Assembly: GCF_000292345.1 (NCBI RefSeq)
Contig: NZ_ALOU01000034.1
Coordinates: 1-56,097 of the forward strand
DNA: 56,097 bases
Direction: 5' to 3'
Source of the DNA: Cupriavidus sp. BIS7
GTDB taxonomy: Bacteria; Pseudomonadota; Gammaproteobacteria; Burkholderiales; Burkholderiaceae
Shown here: positions 46,931-55,278 of the stretch, piece after piece
Numbering within the stretch: the first letter of the stretch is position 1
Layout of the letters: every line of letters starts with the position of its first letter
The notes under the pieces: generated by a model
What the model was told of the DNA's origin: nothing
What the model saw: the letters and a program-made list of their open reading frames with translations, nothing else
Databases searched by the model: none
Position numbers and translations under genes: made by a program

Positions 46931-46967
46931 CTTCAGCAGGACGGGATGGGTATCCGCCCTGCTGAAG
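46931..46967. terminator. Two-tier hairpin after the XRE gene
   Basis: CTTCAGCAGG/CCTGCTGAAG (10 bp) encloses an inner GGAT/ATCC stem. It lies 18 bases after the stop of the leftward XRE gene and probably terminates it. Confidence 0.45.
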
Positions 46968-46984
46968 AATCGGGTGCTGGCGGT

Positions 46985-47365
46985 TTAAACGGGCTTGTGA
47001 CCCTCGGACGCGGGGCCCGAACCAAAACCACCAGACGATGCCGCGGCCGCTGGAGCGGTTGCGCCTGCAGCCTGTCCTGCCATCGAAGCAGCTGTGACAC
47101 CGCCGTTACGGCTGGCGATAAATGCGTTCACGTCTGCGGCAAGATGCTGCGGAGCGAGCACGACTTCCAGGCCCAGCGCCTCACAGGCCGCCAGGAATGT
47201 GGACATACGCGGATCGGCCTGACCCGATTCCGCCCGTAGATAGGCTTCCCGGGAGATTCCTGCCTTACGGGCGACGTCCTCCTGCTTGAGCTTGCGCGCT
47301 CGACGCAACGCCCGCAGTTGCCGGAACGGTTCGCTAGCGCCTCTTGGCACGGCTGTACTGTTCAT
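46985..47365 (-). CDS. XRE-family regulator with Ala/Gly-rich tail
   Basis: A 126-residue protein. Residues 15-75 form an XRE helix-turn-helix (LRALRRARKLKQEDVARKAGISREAYLRAESGQADPR) related to HipB-like repressors, but no toxin gene is adjacent. The last 40 residues are a low-complexity Ala/Gly/Ser tail. Its target is unknown. Confidence 0.75.
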   Translation of the reverse strand: MNSTAVPRGASEPFRQLRALRRARKLKQEDVARKAGISREAYLRAESGQADPRMSTFLAACEALGLEVVLAPQHLAADVNAFIASRNGGVTAASMAGQAAGATAPAAAASSGGFGSGPASEGHKPV

Positions 47366-47610
47366 GTCGGTCTCCAGTCACCAGTCAAAAAAAGTGCGCG
47401 GACGTGCATTCGAGTATAGAGCACGTAAAGCGTTCCGTAAGGTATTCCGGAACACTTTTGCAGATTTCCTATGATGGCTCTTTCTCGCCATCCAGACTCT
47501 CATCCAAACGGCGGGTAAAGCACAACTTCCTCTTCCCGCCCCCACATAACGGGACCGCCCGCTTTGCGTTGACGTCACATCAGTATCGTCCATGTGTGGA
47601 ACAAGGCAAG

Positions 47611-47638
47611 TTGACAAACCGACCGGTCGTGCTATTCT
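47611..47638 (+). promoter_or_regulatory. Promoter and operator of the second TetR gene
   Basis: A -35 TTGACA (47611-47616) and -10 TATTCT (47633-47638) are 16 bp apart. The spacer carries CGACCGGTCG (47620-47629), a perfect palindrome. The surrounding 17 bp recur in inverted orientation at 48367-48383 (15 of 17 bases identical). Confidence 0.65.
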
Positions 47639-47645
47639 TCAGCGC

Positions 47646-48266
47646 ATGCAAAAAGGCCAATTCACCCGCACCGCGATCATTGAACAGGCATTCCGCTCGG
47701 CCACGCAGGTTGGCTTCGAGCAGTTGTCGCTGGCAACGCTCGCCGCCGACACCAACATGTCGAAGAGTGGCCTGTACGCCCACTTCAAGTCGAAGGAGGC
47801 ATTGCAGGAAGCCGTGCTTGCCCGCGCGATGGAGCGTTTCGGCGAGATCGTGATCGATCCCGCGATGCGTGCACGGCGCGGCATGCCCCGCCTGCAGACT
47901 TTGTTCGATGGCTATCTGGTATGGCTCAGTGGCACGGTTGTCGAGGGCCGGTGCATTTTCATGGCGCTGTCCCAGGAGTACGCCAATCGCCCCGGAGTCA
48001 TACGGGACAAGGTTTTGCAGGCATTCAAGGATTGGCACAGCACCATCGTGCGAGTGGTTGGCGACGCCGTGGACGAAGGCGATCTGCGTGCCGATACCGA
48101 CGCACGCCAGTTTGCATTCGAGATGGCAGGCATCGGCATGTCGTTCCAGTCATCGTTCAGGATGATTGGCCGAAGCGATGCCGAAGCGATGGCGCGGCGA
48201 GCGTTTGGCCGGCTCGTCAACGACGTGAAAGAGAATCGCGCCGAGGTCACCGGCACCGCACACTGA
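47646..48266 (+). CDS. TetR-family regulator
   Basis: A 206-residue TetR protein. The helix-turn-helix reads IIEQAFRSATQVGFEQLSLATLAADTNMSKSGLYAHFKSKEALQEAVL. The operator in its promoter is shared with the next gene, the hydrolase at 48463, so it probably represses both. The effector is unknown. Confidence 0.87.
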   Translation: MQKGQFTRTAIIEQAFRSATQVGFEQLSLATLAADTNMSKSGLYAHFKSKEALQEAVLARAMERFGEIVIDPAMRARRGMPRLQTLFDGYLVWLSGTVVEGRCIFMALSQEYANRPGVIRDKVLQAFKDWHSTIVRVVGDAVDEGDLRADTDARQFAFEMAGIGMSFQSSFRMIGRSDAEAMARRAFGRLVNDVKENRAEVTGTAH

Positions 48267-48366
48267 ACTGCCGGCGCCCCCATCGAGATATCCAGTTCCC
48301 ACGCGCCCAGGGCAGGCGCCTGGTGTATCCAACGGCATTTTTACAGTCTTTTGTTGCCCAAAAAAT

Positions 48367-48383
48367 AGCACGACTGGTCGGTC
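48367..48383 (+). promoter_or_regulatory. TetR operator in front of the hydrolase gene
   Basis: AGCACGACTGGTCGGTC matches the reverse complement of 47617-47633 at 15 of 17 positions. It lies 80 bp before the hydrolase start. Confidence 0.6.
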
Positions 48384-48462
48384 GTGAAACACAAAAAATC
48401 CAAGAAATTCTGGCGCTAATCGCCACTCAATCCGGTTGAAGCATCAGTTGGAGGAGTTTGTC

Positions 48463-49488
48463 GTGTCGCAAGTGCTGTCATCCTCACCCCCGACCCGCGC
48501 CGCCCGAACTGTCGGCGAGCCGCTTTCCAATCCTCGATCTGGCCACGCGGCGCTCGCGGGCATGCTCGAGGGACTGGCCCACGCCAGCCGGCGTCTGCGC
48601 TGGCAGACCGGTAGCCTGTTCTTCCCCACGGCCACTTCGCGTTCGCTGGAACGCCTTTGGTTCAGTCCGCCTGGCAGCAAACCGTCTCCGGAAGGCTTGC
48701 GGCTGCTGGATTCTGCGCGGACCGAATGGGCACTGGTCACCGGCCAGGGCGCCAGCCGCCGCGTACGTGTCTACCGCTGGGGCAGCAAGGGGCCTGTCGT
48801 ACTGCTGGCCCATGGATGGGGCGGCAACGCGGGCCAGTGGCATGCGGTGGTCACCGGTTTGCTGGCTGCCGGCATGCGTGTGGTGGCTTTCGATGCGTTG
48901 TCCCACGGTGCCTCCGATGCAGGGGCCCGCGGCCGGGACCAAAGCTCGATCGTGGAGATGGCTCGATCGCTGCTGGCTGTTGCCTGGCATGTTGGCCCCG
49001 TTCATACGGTCGTGGCGCACTCTATGGGCGGCGCCGCGGCGGCACAGGCGATCCGCGAAGGCTTGCCCGTGCGCGGCGTGGTGATGCTTGGGTCACCCGC
49101 CGATATGCATAGCGCATGCGCCACCCTCGCCTGGAGGCTCGGCATCGCGCCACACGTGCTCGCACGCATGGAGCGGAGCAGCGAACAATGGCTCGGAATG
49201 GCGTGGTCCACATTCAATGTGCCAGACGTCGGCCGCACGCGCCCGGTTCCCCCTGCACTCGTGATTCACGATCGCGATGACAAGGAAGTGCGCTGGGAAG
49301 ACGGCGCCGCCATCGCTGGTGCGTGGCCTGGCGCGCGGCTGGTAACAACCGACGGCCTCGGGCATCGCCGCATCCTGCGCGATCCCAGTGTGATCGGCCA
49401 TATCGCCGATTTTGTGAACACGCTTCAGACAAAGCCGGCCTTGTACAAAACGGCGAGCGCATCCCGATCAGCCATCGCCACTTGCTGA
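48463..49488 (+). CDS. Alpha/beta-fold hydrolase
   Basis: A 341-residue serine hydrolase: VVLLAHGWGGNAGQWH (oxyanion region), the nucleophile elbow VVAHSMGGAAAAQAI (Ser), an acid in VIHDRDDKEVRW, and His in DGLGHRRILRDP. The start is GTG 48463 because GGAGGAG lies 6 bases upstream; an in-frame TTG at 48436 has no such site. The substrate is unknown. The preceding TetR gene probably regulates it. Confidence 0.88.
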   Translation: MSQVLSSSPPTRAARTVGEPLSNPRSGHAALAGMLEGLAHASRRLRWQTGSLFFPTATSRSLERLWFSPPGSKPSPEGLRLLDSARTEWALVTGQGASRRVRVYRWGSKGPVVLLAHGWGGNAGQWHAVVTGLLAAGMRVVAFDALSHGASDAGARGRDQSSIVEMARSLLAVAWHVGPVHTVVAHSMGGAAAAQAIREGLPVRGVVMLGSPADMHSACATLAWRLGIAPHVLARMERSSEQWLGMAWSTFNVPDVGRTRPVPPALVIHDRDDKEVRWEDGAAIAGAWPGARLVTTDGLGHRRILRDPSVIGHIADFVNTLQTKPALYKTASASRSAIATC

Positions 49489-49501
49489 AAGCACAAGATG
49501 A

Positions 49502-49533
49502 AAGGGCCGGACCTCGCAAGAGGTCCGGCCCTT
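49502..49533. terminator. Bidirectional terminator
   Basis: AAGGGCCGGACCT and AGGTCCGGCCCTT form a perfect 13-bp stem around CGCAAG, followed by CTTATT. It lies 14 bp after the hydrolase stop, between converging genes. Confidence 0.8.
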
Positions 49534-49581
49534 CTTATTGGTTTGGTGAGTTCTTGGCCGTTAATTGCAAATATCGTTCAA

Positions 49582-50598
49582 TCAAAAGCCGGACAGCACC
49601 AGCTTCCCGATTGTCTGCCCCCCTTCCAGTAGCGTATGGGCGCGGCGCAGATTGGCCGCGTTGATCGCGCCCAGGTTGTCGCCAATCGTCGTCTGCAGCT
49701 TGCCCGCATCGATCAGACGCGCCACCTCGTTGAGCAGGCGGTGCTGCGCAATCATGTCGGACGTCTGGAACATCGCGCGCGTGAACATGAACTCCCAGAC
49801 GAAGGTGGCACTCTTGTTCTTCAGCGCGCCGATGGCCAGCGGCTGGGCGTTCTCGACGATCGAGCAAATCTTGCCCTGCGGCGCGATTGCTTCGGCCATT
49901 GCATTGAAATGGCGATCCGTATCGTTGAAACACAGGATGAAGTCGACGTGTTCAAAACCCAGCGCGCGCAGTTGCGTGGGGATGTCGGCGCGATGATCGA
50001 TGGTGTGGTCGGCGCCAAGGCGCCGGCACCATGTTTCGGATTCCGGCCGGGATGCCGTGGCAATCACGGTCAACCCGGCCAGCACCTTGGCGAGTTGGAT
50101 TCCGATCGACCCTACCCCGCCGGCGCCGCCAATGATCAGCACTGACTTGCCCGCGTCATCACCCTTTGGCGAAATGCCGAGCCGGTCGAACATAGCTTCC
50201 CAGGCGGTGATCGCCGTCAGTGGCAGCGCGGCCGCTTGCGGATAGTCGAGCGAAGCGGGCTTGTGCCCGGCGATGCGCTCGTCGACAAGGTGATATTCGC
50301 TGTTCGTTCCCTGGCGCGTGATGCTGCCAGCGTAGAAGACAGGATCGCCAACCTTGAACAGCGTCACATCCGGGCCGACCGCCACCACCGTGCCTGCGGC
50401 ATCCCAGCCAAGCACGCGCGGCGTTTCCTCGACCTTGTCTTTCGGAGCGCGAACCTTCGTATCGACGGGATTCACGGCAATCGCCTCAACCTTGACCAGC
50501 AGATCGTGGCCGCTAGCCTCAGGCCTGGCGATGTCAATATCGACGAGCGACTGAGGATCGCTGATGGGCAGGTAGCGGGTCAAACCGATGGCTTTCAT
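49582..50598 (-). CDS. Zinc-type MDR-family alcohol dehydrogenase / quinone oxidoreductase
   Basis: A 338-residue NAD(P)-dependent medium-chain reductase starting MKAIGLTRYLPISDPQSL. It has GWDAAGTVVAVGPDV, the nucleotide site IGGAGGVGSIGIQLAK and a C-terminal LLEGGQTIGKLVL. The catalytic-zinc Cys/His pair of true alcohol dehydrogenases is not evident, so a quinone or enone reductase is more likely. Confidence 0.9.
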   Translation of the reverse strand: MKAIGLTRYLPISDPQSLVDIDIARPEASGHDLLVKVEAIAVNPVDTKVRAPKDKVEETPRVLGWDAAGTVVAVGPDVTLFKVGDPVFYAGSITRQGTNSEYHLVDERIAGHKPASLDYPQAAALPLTAITAWEAMFDRLGISPKGDDAGKSVLIIGGAGGVGSIGIQLAKVLAGLTVIATASRPESETWCRRLGADHTIDHRADIPTQLRALGFEHVDFILCFNDTDRHFNAMAEAIAPQGKICSIVENAQPLAIGALKNKSATFVWEFMFTRAMFQTSDMIAQHRLLNEVARLIDAGKLQTTIGDNLGAINAANLRRAHTLLEGGQTIGKLVLSGF

Positions 50599-50920
50599 GG
50601 AGTGCATCCTTTGCAAGACAGATGAAGATGACTCGATGCTAGTCGCTAACGATCCCGTTGATTAGCCGGAAGATCTCGCAATCACTTTCCCGAAAATCTG
50701 GAGAATTTGAGCAAAGCAGCCCGCGTGACGCAGTTCAGAACACTGCTGAATGGGAATTGGGGAAATCTTGAGACGCCTGGCTGCGTCGGGACCTGAGATC
50801 CGCAGCGCAGGGGCATTAGGGATGGGACGGCCGTGAGAGGTACGAACTATCTGGATGAAGCGTGCTTGTCAGGAGTTGCCGGCCGTTACAAGGCTCCTGG
50901 CAGAAAGCGGGGCGAGAGAA

Positions 50921-51139
50921 TCAGGCGTGTGCGAATTGCGGTTGAACCTGGGTAGTGGCGCTCGGCGTCGCACGGCCAACACCGTCGATATCCTGCGTGG
51001 AACCGAGACCCGCAAAGCGGCCATGCTCTTGCGCGGTGGCCAGCAGGCTCATGGGCAGGCGTGTTGCCAGCAGATAGGTCACGGAAACACCCAGCGAAAT
51101 CAGGCCCAGGGCGACGGCGGAAAGCAGTGCGGCGTTCAT
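50921..51139 (-). CDS. Small membrane protein
   Basis: A 72-residue protein with a hydrophobic N-terminal helix (LLSAVALGLISLGVSVTYLLA) and a short polar tail. A strong Shine-Dalgarno (TTAGGAG) precedes the ATG at good spacing. Isolated; function unknown. The 300-bp stretch 50617-50920 before it holds no gene I can see. Confidence 0.55.
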   Translation of the reverse strand: MNAALLSAVALGLISLGVSVTYLLATRLPMSLLATAQEHGRFAGLGSTQDIDGVGRATPSATTQVQPQFAHA

Positions 51140-51248
51140 GAAAACTCCTAAGTGAGGTAGGTCAAGAAGTTCCCAGTATATGCTGCACTGCGAGATCTGT
51201 AAATATTTGGTATGTGATATATCAACAAGAGTTGCAGTTTAAATGCAA

Positions 51249-51272
51249 CAGCGCACCCCTCGGGGTGCGCTG
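51249..51272. terminator. Hairpin after the LysR gene
   Basis: CAGCGCACCCC/GGGGTGCGCTG around TC forms a strong stem about 85 bp after the LysR stop (51357) on the minus strand. The interval 51140-51356 is otherwise AT-rich and non-coding and includes GTTGCA-N7-TGCAAC. Confidence 0.45.
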
Positions 51273-51356
51273 CGCGTCTCAAACAACCATTTCAAGGGAC
51301 CCAATCGTGGCAATCGGCGCTTGCGGCGATGCCACACGTGAATGCAATTCAGCGCC

Positions 51357-52268
51357 CTACCCCACCTTTTTCAACCATCCCTGGTCATATTCCTGAGCAC
51401 GCAGGTTGTCCCACACCGCTGCCGCATTCGGCTTGAGCGAGCGGGCCTTGCGGCGCACGAGCATGACATTGGATGTGGCCTGCGGCCGCAGAGGGCGCAG
51501 GACCGCTCCGGGCGCGACGCCGCCGGCCTGCGCGCGTGACGGCACCACGCCAATGCCGAGTTCCATCGCCACCATGCCGAATATCGCGGCAAAGTGGCCC
51601 AGCACCTGCAGAGAGCCGGGGCGCACGTGATAGGTTGCCAGCGCGCGTTCCACCGCTGTTTGTATGCCGGAACTCTGGTCGAGCACCAGTAGCGACGCGT
51701 TGCCAAGTTCGCCCCACCCCAGCGATTCGCGAGTGGCCAGCGGATGGTGGGCCGGCAACACGGCCTGCAACGGATCGATGCAGAGTGGCTCGTAGTAAAG
51801 ATCGTCGCAAGGTGCGGGGTTGCTGGCGATGCCGAAATCGACCTCACCGCTACGCACGCTTTGCAGCACGCATTCATGCGAACGATCGCGCAACGTGATA
51901 CCGATGCCTGGCCATGCCTTGCGGCAGCCTGCCACCCACATTGGCACCGACATCGATGACAGTACCGGATCGGTCGCGATCTGCACCGTGCCTTCGCACG
52001 GCTTGCCCGTGCCATGGCTTTCGCGCAGCGTCTGCTCGACTTCCTCGATCAGGTGGCAGATCCGTTGCGACAACAACTCGCCCGCATCGGTCAACTCCAC
52101 CTGGCGCGTGGTGCGATCGAACAGGCGCTGGTCGATCTCCTCTTCCAGTTCACGCACGCTGCGGCTGATCGCCGACTGGGTAAGGCCCAGTTCGGCCGCC
52201 GCGCGCGTAAAGCTCTTCTGCCGTGCAACCGCGGCGAAGGCCTTCAACTGGGGAAGAGAAACATTCAT
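51357..52268 (-). CDS. LysR-family regulator next to the MFS antiporter gene
   Basis: A 303-residue LysR protein with the N-terminal winged helix MNVSLPQLKAFAAVARQKSFTRAAAELGLTQSAISRSVRELEEEI and a periplasmic-binding-like effector domain. AGGAG is placed correctly before the ATG. It lies 32 bp downstream of the MFS gene on the same strand, so it may control that transporter. Confidence 0.9.
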   Translation of the reverse strand: MNVSLPQLKAFAAVARQKSFTRAAAELGLTQSAISRSVRELEEEIDQRLFDRTTRQVELTDAGELLSQRICHLIEEVEQTLRESHGTGKPCEGTVQIATDPVLSSMSVPMWVAGCRKAWPGIGITLRDRSHECVLQSVRSGEVDFGIASNPAPCDDLYYEPLCIDPLQAVLPAHHPLATRESLGWGELGNASLLVLDQSSGIQTAVERALATYHVRPGSLQVLGHFAAIFGMVAMELGIGVVPSRAQAGGVAPGAVLRPLRPQATSNVMLVRRKARSLKPNAAAVWDNLRAQEYDQGWLKKVG

Positions 52269-52300
52269 GGTGCCGCTCCTTTCCACGTTCTCCGGGCCGC

Positions 52301-53644
52301 CTATTCGCCCTTCCCGGTGGAGAACCCTGCCATGTACGTTGCGTGATCGCTGACTGGCTGCGCAACGGCGTGGCCCGTGATAAAGCGGCGGCGCATCGGC
52401 TGCAGCACGAACTTGGCGGATACCCCGGCGGTCACGGTCATCACCGCCGCCACCGTGAATACCAGGTTCCAGCCGCCCTGGTGGGACAGCACGGACGCCA
52501 GCGGCACCAGCATCGCCGCGGTGCCCTTTGCCGTATAGAGCGTGCCGGCATTGGCCGCGGCAAACTTGCTGCCGAACGTATCCGCACACAGCGCGGGGAA
52601 GATCGAGAAAATCTCGCCCCAGAACAGGAAAGTCAGCGCCGCGAAGAGCATGAACCAGTACGGGTCGCGACCCAGCGCCAGCAGGCCGAGCAGAGACAGC
52701 CCTTCGCCGATAAAGATCAGGAACATCGTATTTTCGCGGCCGATGCGGTCCGAGATAAAGCCACACAGCGGGCGAGTCAGGCCGTTGCAGAGGTTGTCGA
52801 TCGACAGGGTCATCGTCAGCAGCGGCAGCGTCATGCCAAGCATCGTGACCGGCATCGAGGCAAAGCCGAAGTCCTTGGCGATGGGCCCGAGCTGCGCAGT
52901 TGCCATGATCCCTCCCGCCGCCACCGCAACAAACGAGGCATAGATGACCCAGAACACTGGTGTGCGCACCATCTGACCTGGCGTGAACTCAACTGGGTTG
53001 GTCAGGATGGCCTTGTTGGCCACCAATCCCTTGGGAGGCTGCGGCTTTACCAGCAGCAAGGCCATCACGAAAATCAATACGCCCTGCAGGATGCCGAACG
53101 TGAAGAACGCATGCTCGTAGCCGGACTTCTGGATCATGTTGGCGATCGGAATCACCGTCAGCGCCGAGCCCGCGCCAAAGCCGGCTGCAGTCAGGCCGGC
53201 AGCCAGGCCCCGCTTGTCCGGGAACCACTTGAGCGCATTGCCGACGCACGTGCCATAGACGCCACCAGCGCCTATCCCCGCGATGACTGCTGACGCGTAC
53301 AGCATCGGCAGCGACGTGGCATACGAGTTCATCACCCACGCAAGCCCCGCGAAGATCGCGCCGCCAGCCACCACTGGACGTGGTCCGAGCTTGTCGACGA
53401 GCCAGCCTTCCAGCGGCACGAGCCAGGTTTCGGTGACGATGAAGATGGAAAATGCAACCTGGATCGCCGATTCGCCCCAATGATGTTTGGCGTTCATGGG
53501 GGTTACGAACAGCGTCCAGCCATACTGGAGGTTCGCCACCAGGCCCATGCAGAGTACGCCTATGAAGAGCTGGAACCAGCGGTTGTGGAGCAGACCGCCA
53601 TTGAAATTGCCTACAGCGGGGCCTGCCGCATTGGTGTGCGCCAT
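52301..53644 (-). CDS. MFS transporter, oxalate/formate antiporter (OxlT)-like
   Basis: A 447-residue protein with 12 hydrophobic helices. NLQYGWTLFVTPMNAKHHWGESAIQVAFSIFI at the start and GGVYGTCVGNALKWFPDKRGLAAGLTAAGFGAG in the middle match OxlT-type oxalate:formate exchangers. No oxalate decarboxylation genes (frc, oxc) are in the window, so the carboxylate may be different. Confidence 0.87.
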   Translation of the reverse strand: MAHTNAAGPAVGNFNGGLLHNRWFQLFIGVLCMGLVANLQYGWTLFVTPMNAKHHWGESAIQVAFSIFIVTETWLVPLEGWLVDKLGPRPVVAGGAIFAGLAWVMNSYATSLPMLYASAVIAGIGAGGVYGTCVGNALKWFPDKRGLAAGLTAAGFGAGSALTVIPIANMIQKSGYEHAFFTFGILQGVLIFVMALLLVKPQPPKGLVANKAILTNPVEFTPGQMVRTPVFWVIYASFVAVAAGGIMATAQLGPIAKDFGFASMPVTMLGMTLPLLTMTLSIDNLCNGLTRPLCGFISDRIGRENTMFLIFIGEGLSLLGLLALGRDPYWFMLFAALTFLFWGEIFSIFPALCADTFGSKFAAANAGTLYTAKGTAAMLVPLASVLSHQGGWNLVFTVAAVMTVTAGVSAKFVLQPMRRRFITGHAVAQPVSDHATYMAGFSTGKGE

Positions 53645-53821
53645 GTCGTGTCTCCTTGCATTAGTGTCTATCGCGCTCTGGCGGCGCGAATGGTGGGCTG
53701 GCCCCTGTGGGACGCCCTACTTTTCACTACTGAATGAGCGCGCCTGACATTGCGGCACGTTGCATCGGTGAATTGATGCTACTTCAAACTTAGATCAGCA
53801 CAGCATAAAGTTTTTTATTAT

Positions 53822-53836
53822 GATCATTAACGATCC
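53822..53836 (+). promoter_or_regulatory. Element shared by the second LysR gene and the small gene
   Basis: GATCATTAACGATCC lies 26 bp before the LysR gene at 53862. The inverted near-copy GATC-AATTAACGAT (one base longer) lies at 54847-54860 before the small gene. The 217-bp gap 53645-53861 is the divergent promoter region. Confidence 0.45.
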
Positions 53837-53861
53837 TTTATAGATAGCGGGATATCGTGCA

Positions 53862-54815
53862 ATGAAGAATGCCACGCTGCGTCAGCTGAAAGTGTTCGAA
53901 ACGGTGGCCCGCCACATGAGCTTTTCGCGCGCGGCGGAGGAACTGCACCTCACGCAACCTGCTGTTTCCACACAGGTTCGGCAGCTTGAGCTGCATGTGG
54001 GCCTGCCGCTCTTCGAGCAACTCGGCAAGCGCATTTACCTGACCCCGGCCGGCACCGAGATGCTGCACTACAGCCGCAGCATCATTCAGCAGTTCCGCGA
54101 AGCCGAAGATGCGATGGCGCAGCTTAAGGGTATTTCCGGAGGCCGCCTCAACGTTGCCGTGATCAGCGCAGGCGACTATTTCTTCCCGCGGCTTTTGGCC
54201 GAGTTCATGAACCGGCACGACGCGGTCACCCTCAACCTTGCAGTGCACAACCGCGAGGAACTGCTGCACCAGCTTTCCAGCAACCTGACGGATGTCGCCG
54301 TGATGGTCCGCCCGCCGGAAGGCATGGACACCATCGCCGAATCGTTTGCCCCCCACCCGTACGTGATCGTTGCCGCTCCGAACCATCCGCTGGTCGGCAA
54401 ACGCAATATCCCGCTGGCCGGCCTGGCCGAAGAGGCCTTTGTGTCGCGAGAGAAAGGGTCGGACACCTGGAACTCGATGCAGGAAGGCTTTGCGGGCCGC
54501 CTGTCGAATCTGCGCATTGCAATGGAGATCAAGAGCACCGAGACCATCAAGCAGGCCGTGATCGCCAACATGGGCATCGCGTTTCTGTCTGCCCATACCG
54601 TGGGTCTGGAGCTTCAGACTGGCAAGCTGGCCGTGCTCGATATCGAGGGCTTCCCGGTCATGCTCAACTGGTACGTGGTTCACCGCAAGAACAAGCGCCT
54701 GCCGCCCGTAGCGCTGGCTTTCAAGCAGTTCCTGATGGAGGAAGGCGCCACGCTGATCCAGCAGATCACCGGCGTGGAAGGTGTGATCCGCCCTCGTCAC
54801 GCCATGCATAAGTGA
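53862..54815 (+). CDS. LysR-family (CbbR-like) regulator
   Basis: A 317-residue LysR protein starting MKNATLRQLKVFETVARHMSFSRAAEELHLTQPAVSTQVRQLELHVG, closest in style to the CbbR/CysB branch. Its effector domain carries HPLVGKRNIPLAGLAEEAFV. A small gene follows 104 bp downstream with a shared sequence element in its promoter. No RuBisCO genes are near. Confidence 0.9.
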   Translation: MKNATLRQLKVFETVARHMSFSRAAEELHLTQPAVSTQVRQLELHVGLPLFEQLGKRIYLTPAGTEMLHYSRSIIQQFREAEDAMAQLKGISGGRLNVAVISAGDYFFPRLLAEFMNRHDAVTLNLAVHNREELLHQLSSNLTDVAVMVRPPEGMDTIAESFAPHPYVIVAAPNHPLVGKRNIPLAGLAEEAFVSREKGSDTWNSMQEGFAGRLSNLRIAMEIKSTETIKQAVIANMGIAFLSAHTVGLELQTGKLAVLDIEGFPVMLNWYVVHRKNKRLPPVALAFKQFLMEEGATLIQQITGVEGVIRPRHAMHK

Positions 54816-54846
54816 TTACTTATGGTTTATCGATGAAACTTTAATT

Positions 54847-54860
54847 ATCGTTAATTGATC
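54847..54860 (-). promoter_or_regulatory. LysR-linked element before the small gene
   Basis: ATCGTTAATTGATC on the plus strand is the inverse of the element at 53822. It lies 59 bp before the ATG of the small gene, a typical distance for a LysR activator site. Confidence 0.4.
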
Positions 54861-54919
54861 GTCCATCCTAAGCTGCAGGCATAAACAGCCCCGACCACGT
54901 GTCACGCAAGGAGACGATC

Positions 54920-55228
54920 ATGAACCAACTCCATACCGCCGCACCGATCGCCGCTTCGGCAGCCAGCGAGATGAACCGGCCTGATCGCGAAATGCAGCTT
55001 GCCGCTTACAACGCCGCGTTCGCCGAACTGGGCCTGCGCTTTCGCTGGGACATGCCGATGTTCGACTGGCTCTGCGGCATCGAATGCGAAAAGACCCGTG
55101 TTGCACGCTACATCGAGGACTTCCACGCGCATCTGCTCAAGGCCTATGAAGCGTCGTTCCTTAGCCAGCTCATCTTCGACAAGAAGAGCGAGTACGTGCG
55201 GGCGATGATGGGCGCCGGTGTCAACTGA
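54920..55228 (+). CDS. Small protein of unknown function
   Basis: A 102-residue soluble protein with no recognised domain. It has aromatic-rich segments (LRFRWDMPMFDWLCGIEC) and a helical end. AAGGAG lies just before the ATG at good spacing, and a terminator follows. It is probably controlled by the LysR gene upstream. Confidence 0.65.
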   Translation: MNQLHTAAPIAASAASEMNRPDREMQLAAYNAAFAELGLRFRWDMPMFDWLCGIECEKTRVARYIEDFHAHLLKAYEASFLSQLIFDKKSEYVRAMMGAGVN

Positions 55229-55249
55229 TCTTCGAACCGCCCTGCCGAC

Positions 55250-55275
55250 AAGAAGGCCCCTGACGGGGCCTTCTT
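55250..55275. terminator. Terminator after the small gene
   Basis: AAGAAGGCCCC and GGGGCCTTCTT pair perfectly over 11 bp with loop TGAC, 21 bp after the stop codon. The opposite gene begins its stop at 55279, so it probably works in both directions. Confidence 0.75.
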
Positions 55276-55278
55276 CCG

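Noticed and set aside
50855..51151. Plus-strand 98-residue frame at the small membrane protein
   Set aside because: The opposite strand has a strong ribosome site and a signal-anchor helix; the plus frame has neither.
53862..54815. CbbR activity and a carbon-fixation locus
   Set aside because: The LysR protein is CbbR-like, but no RuBisCO or Calvin-cycle gene is in the window.
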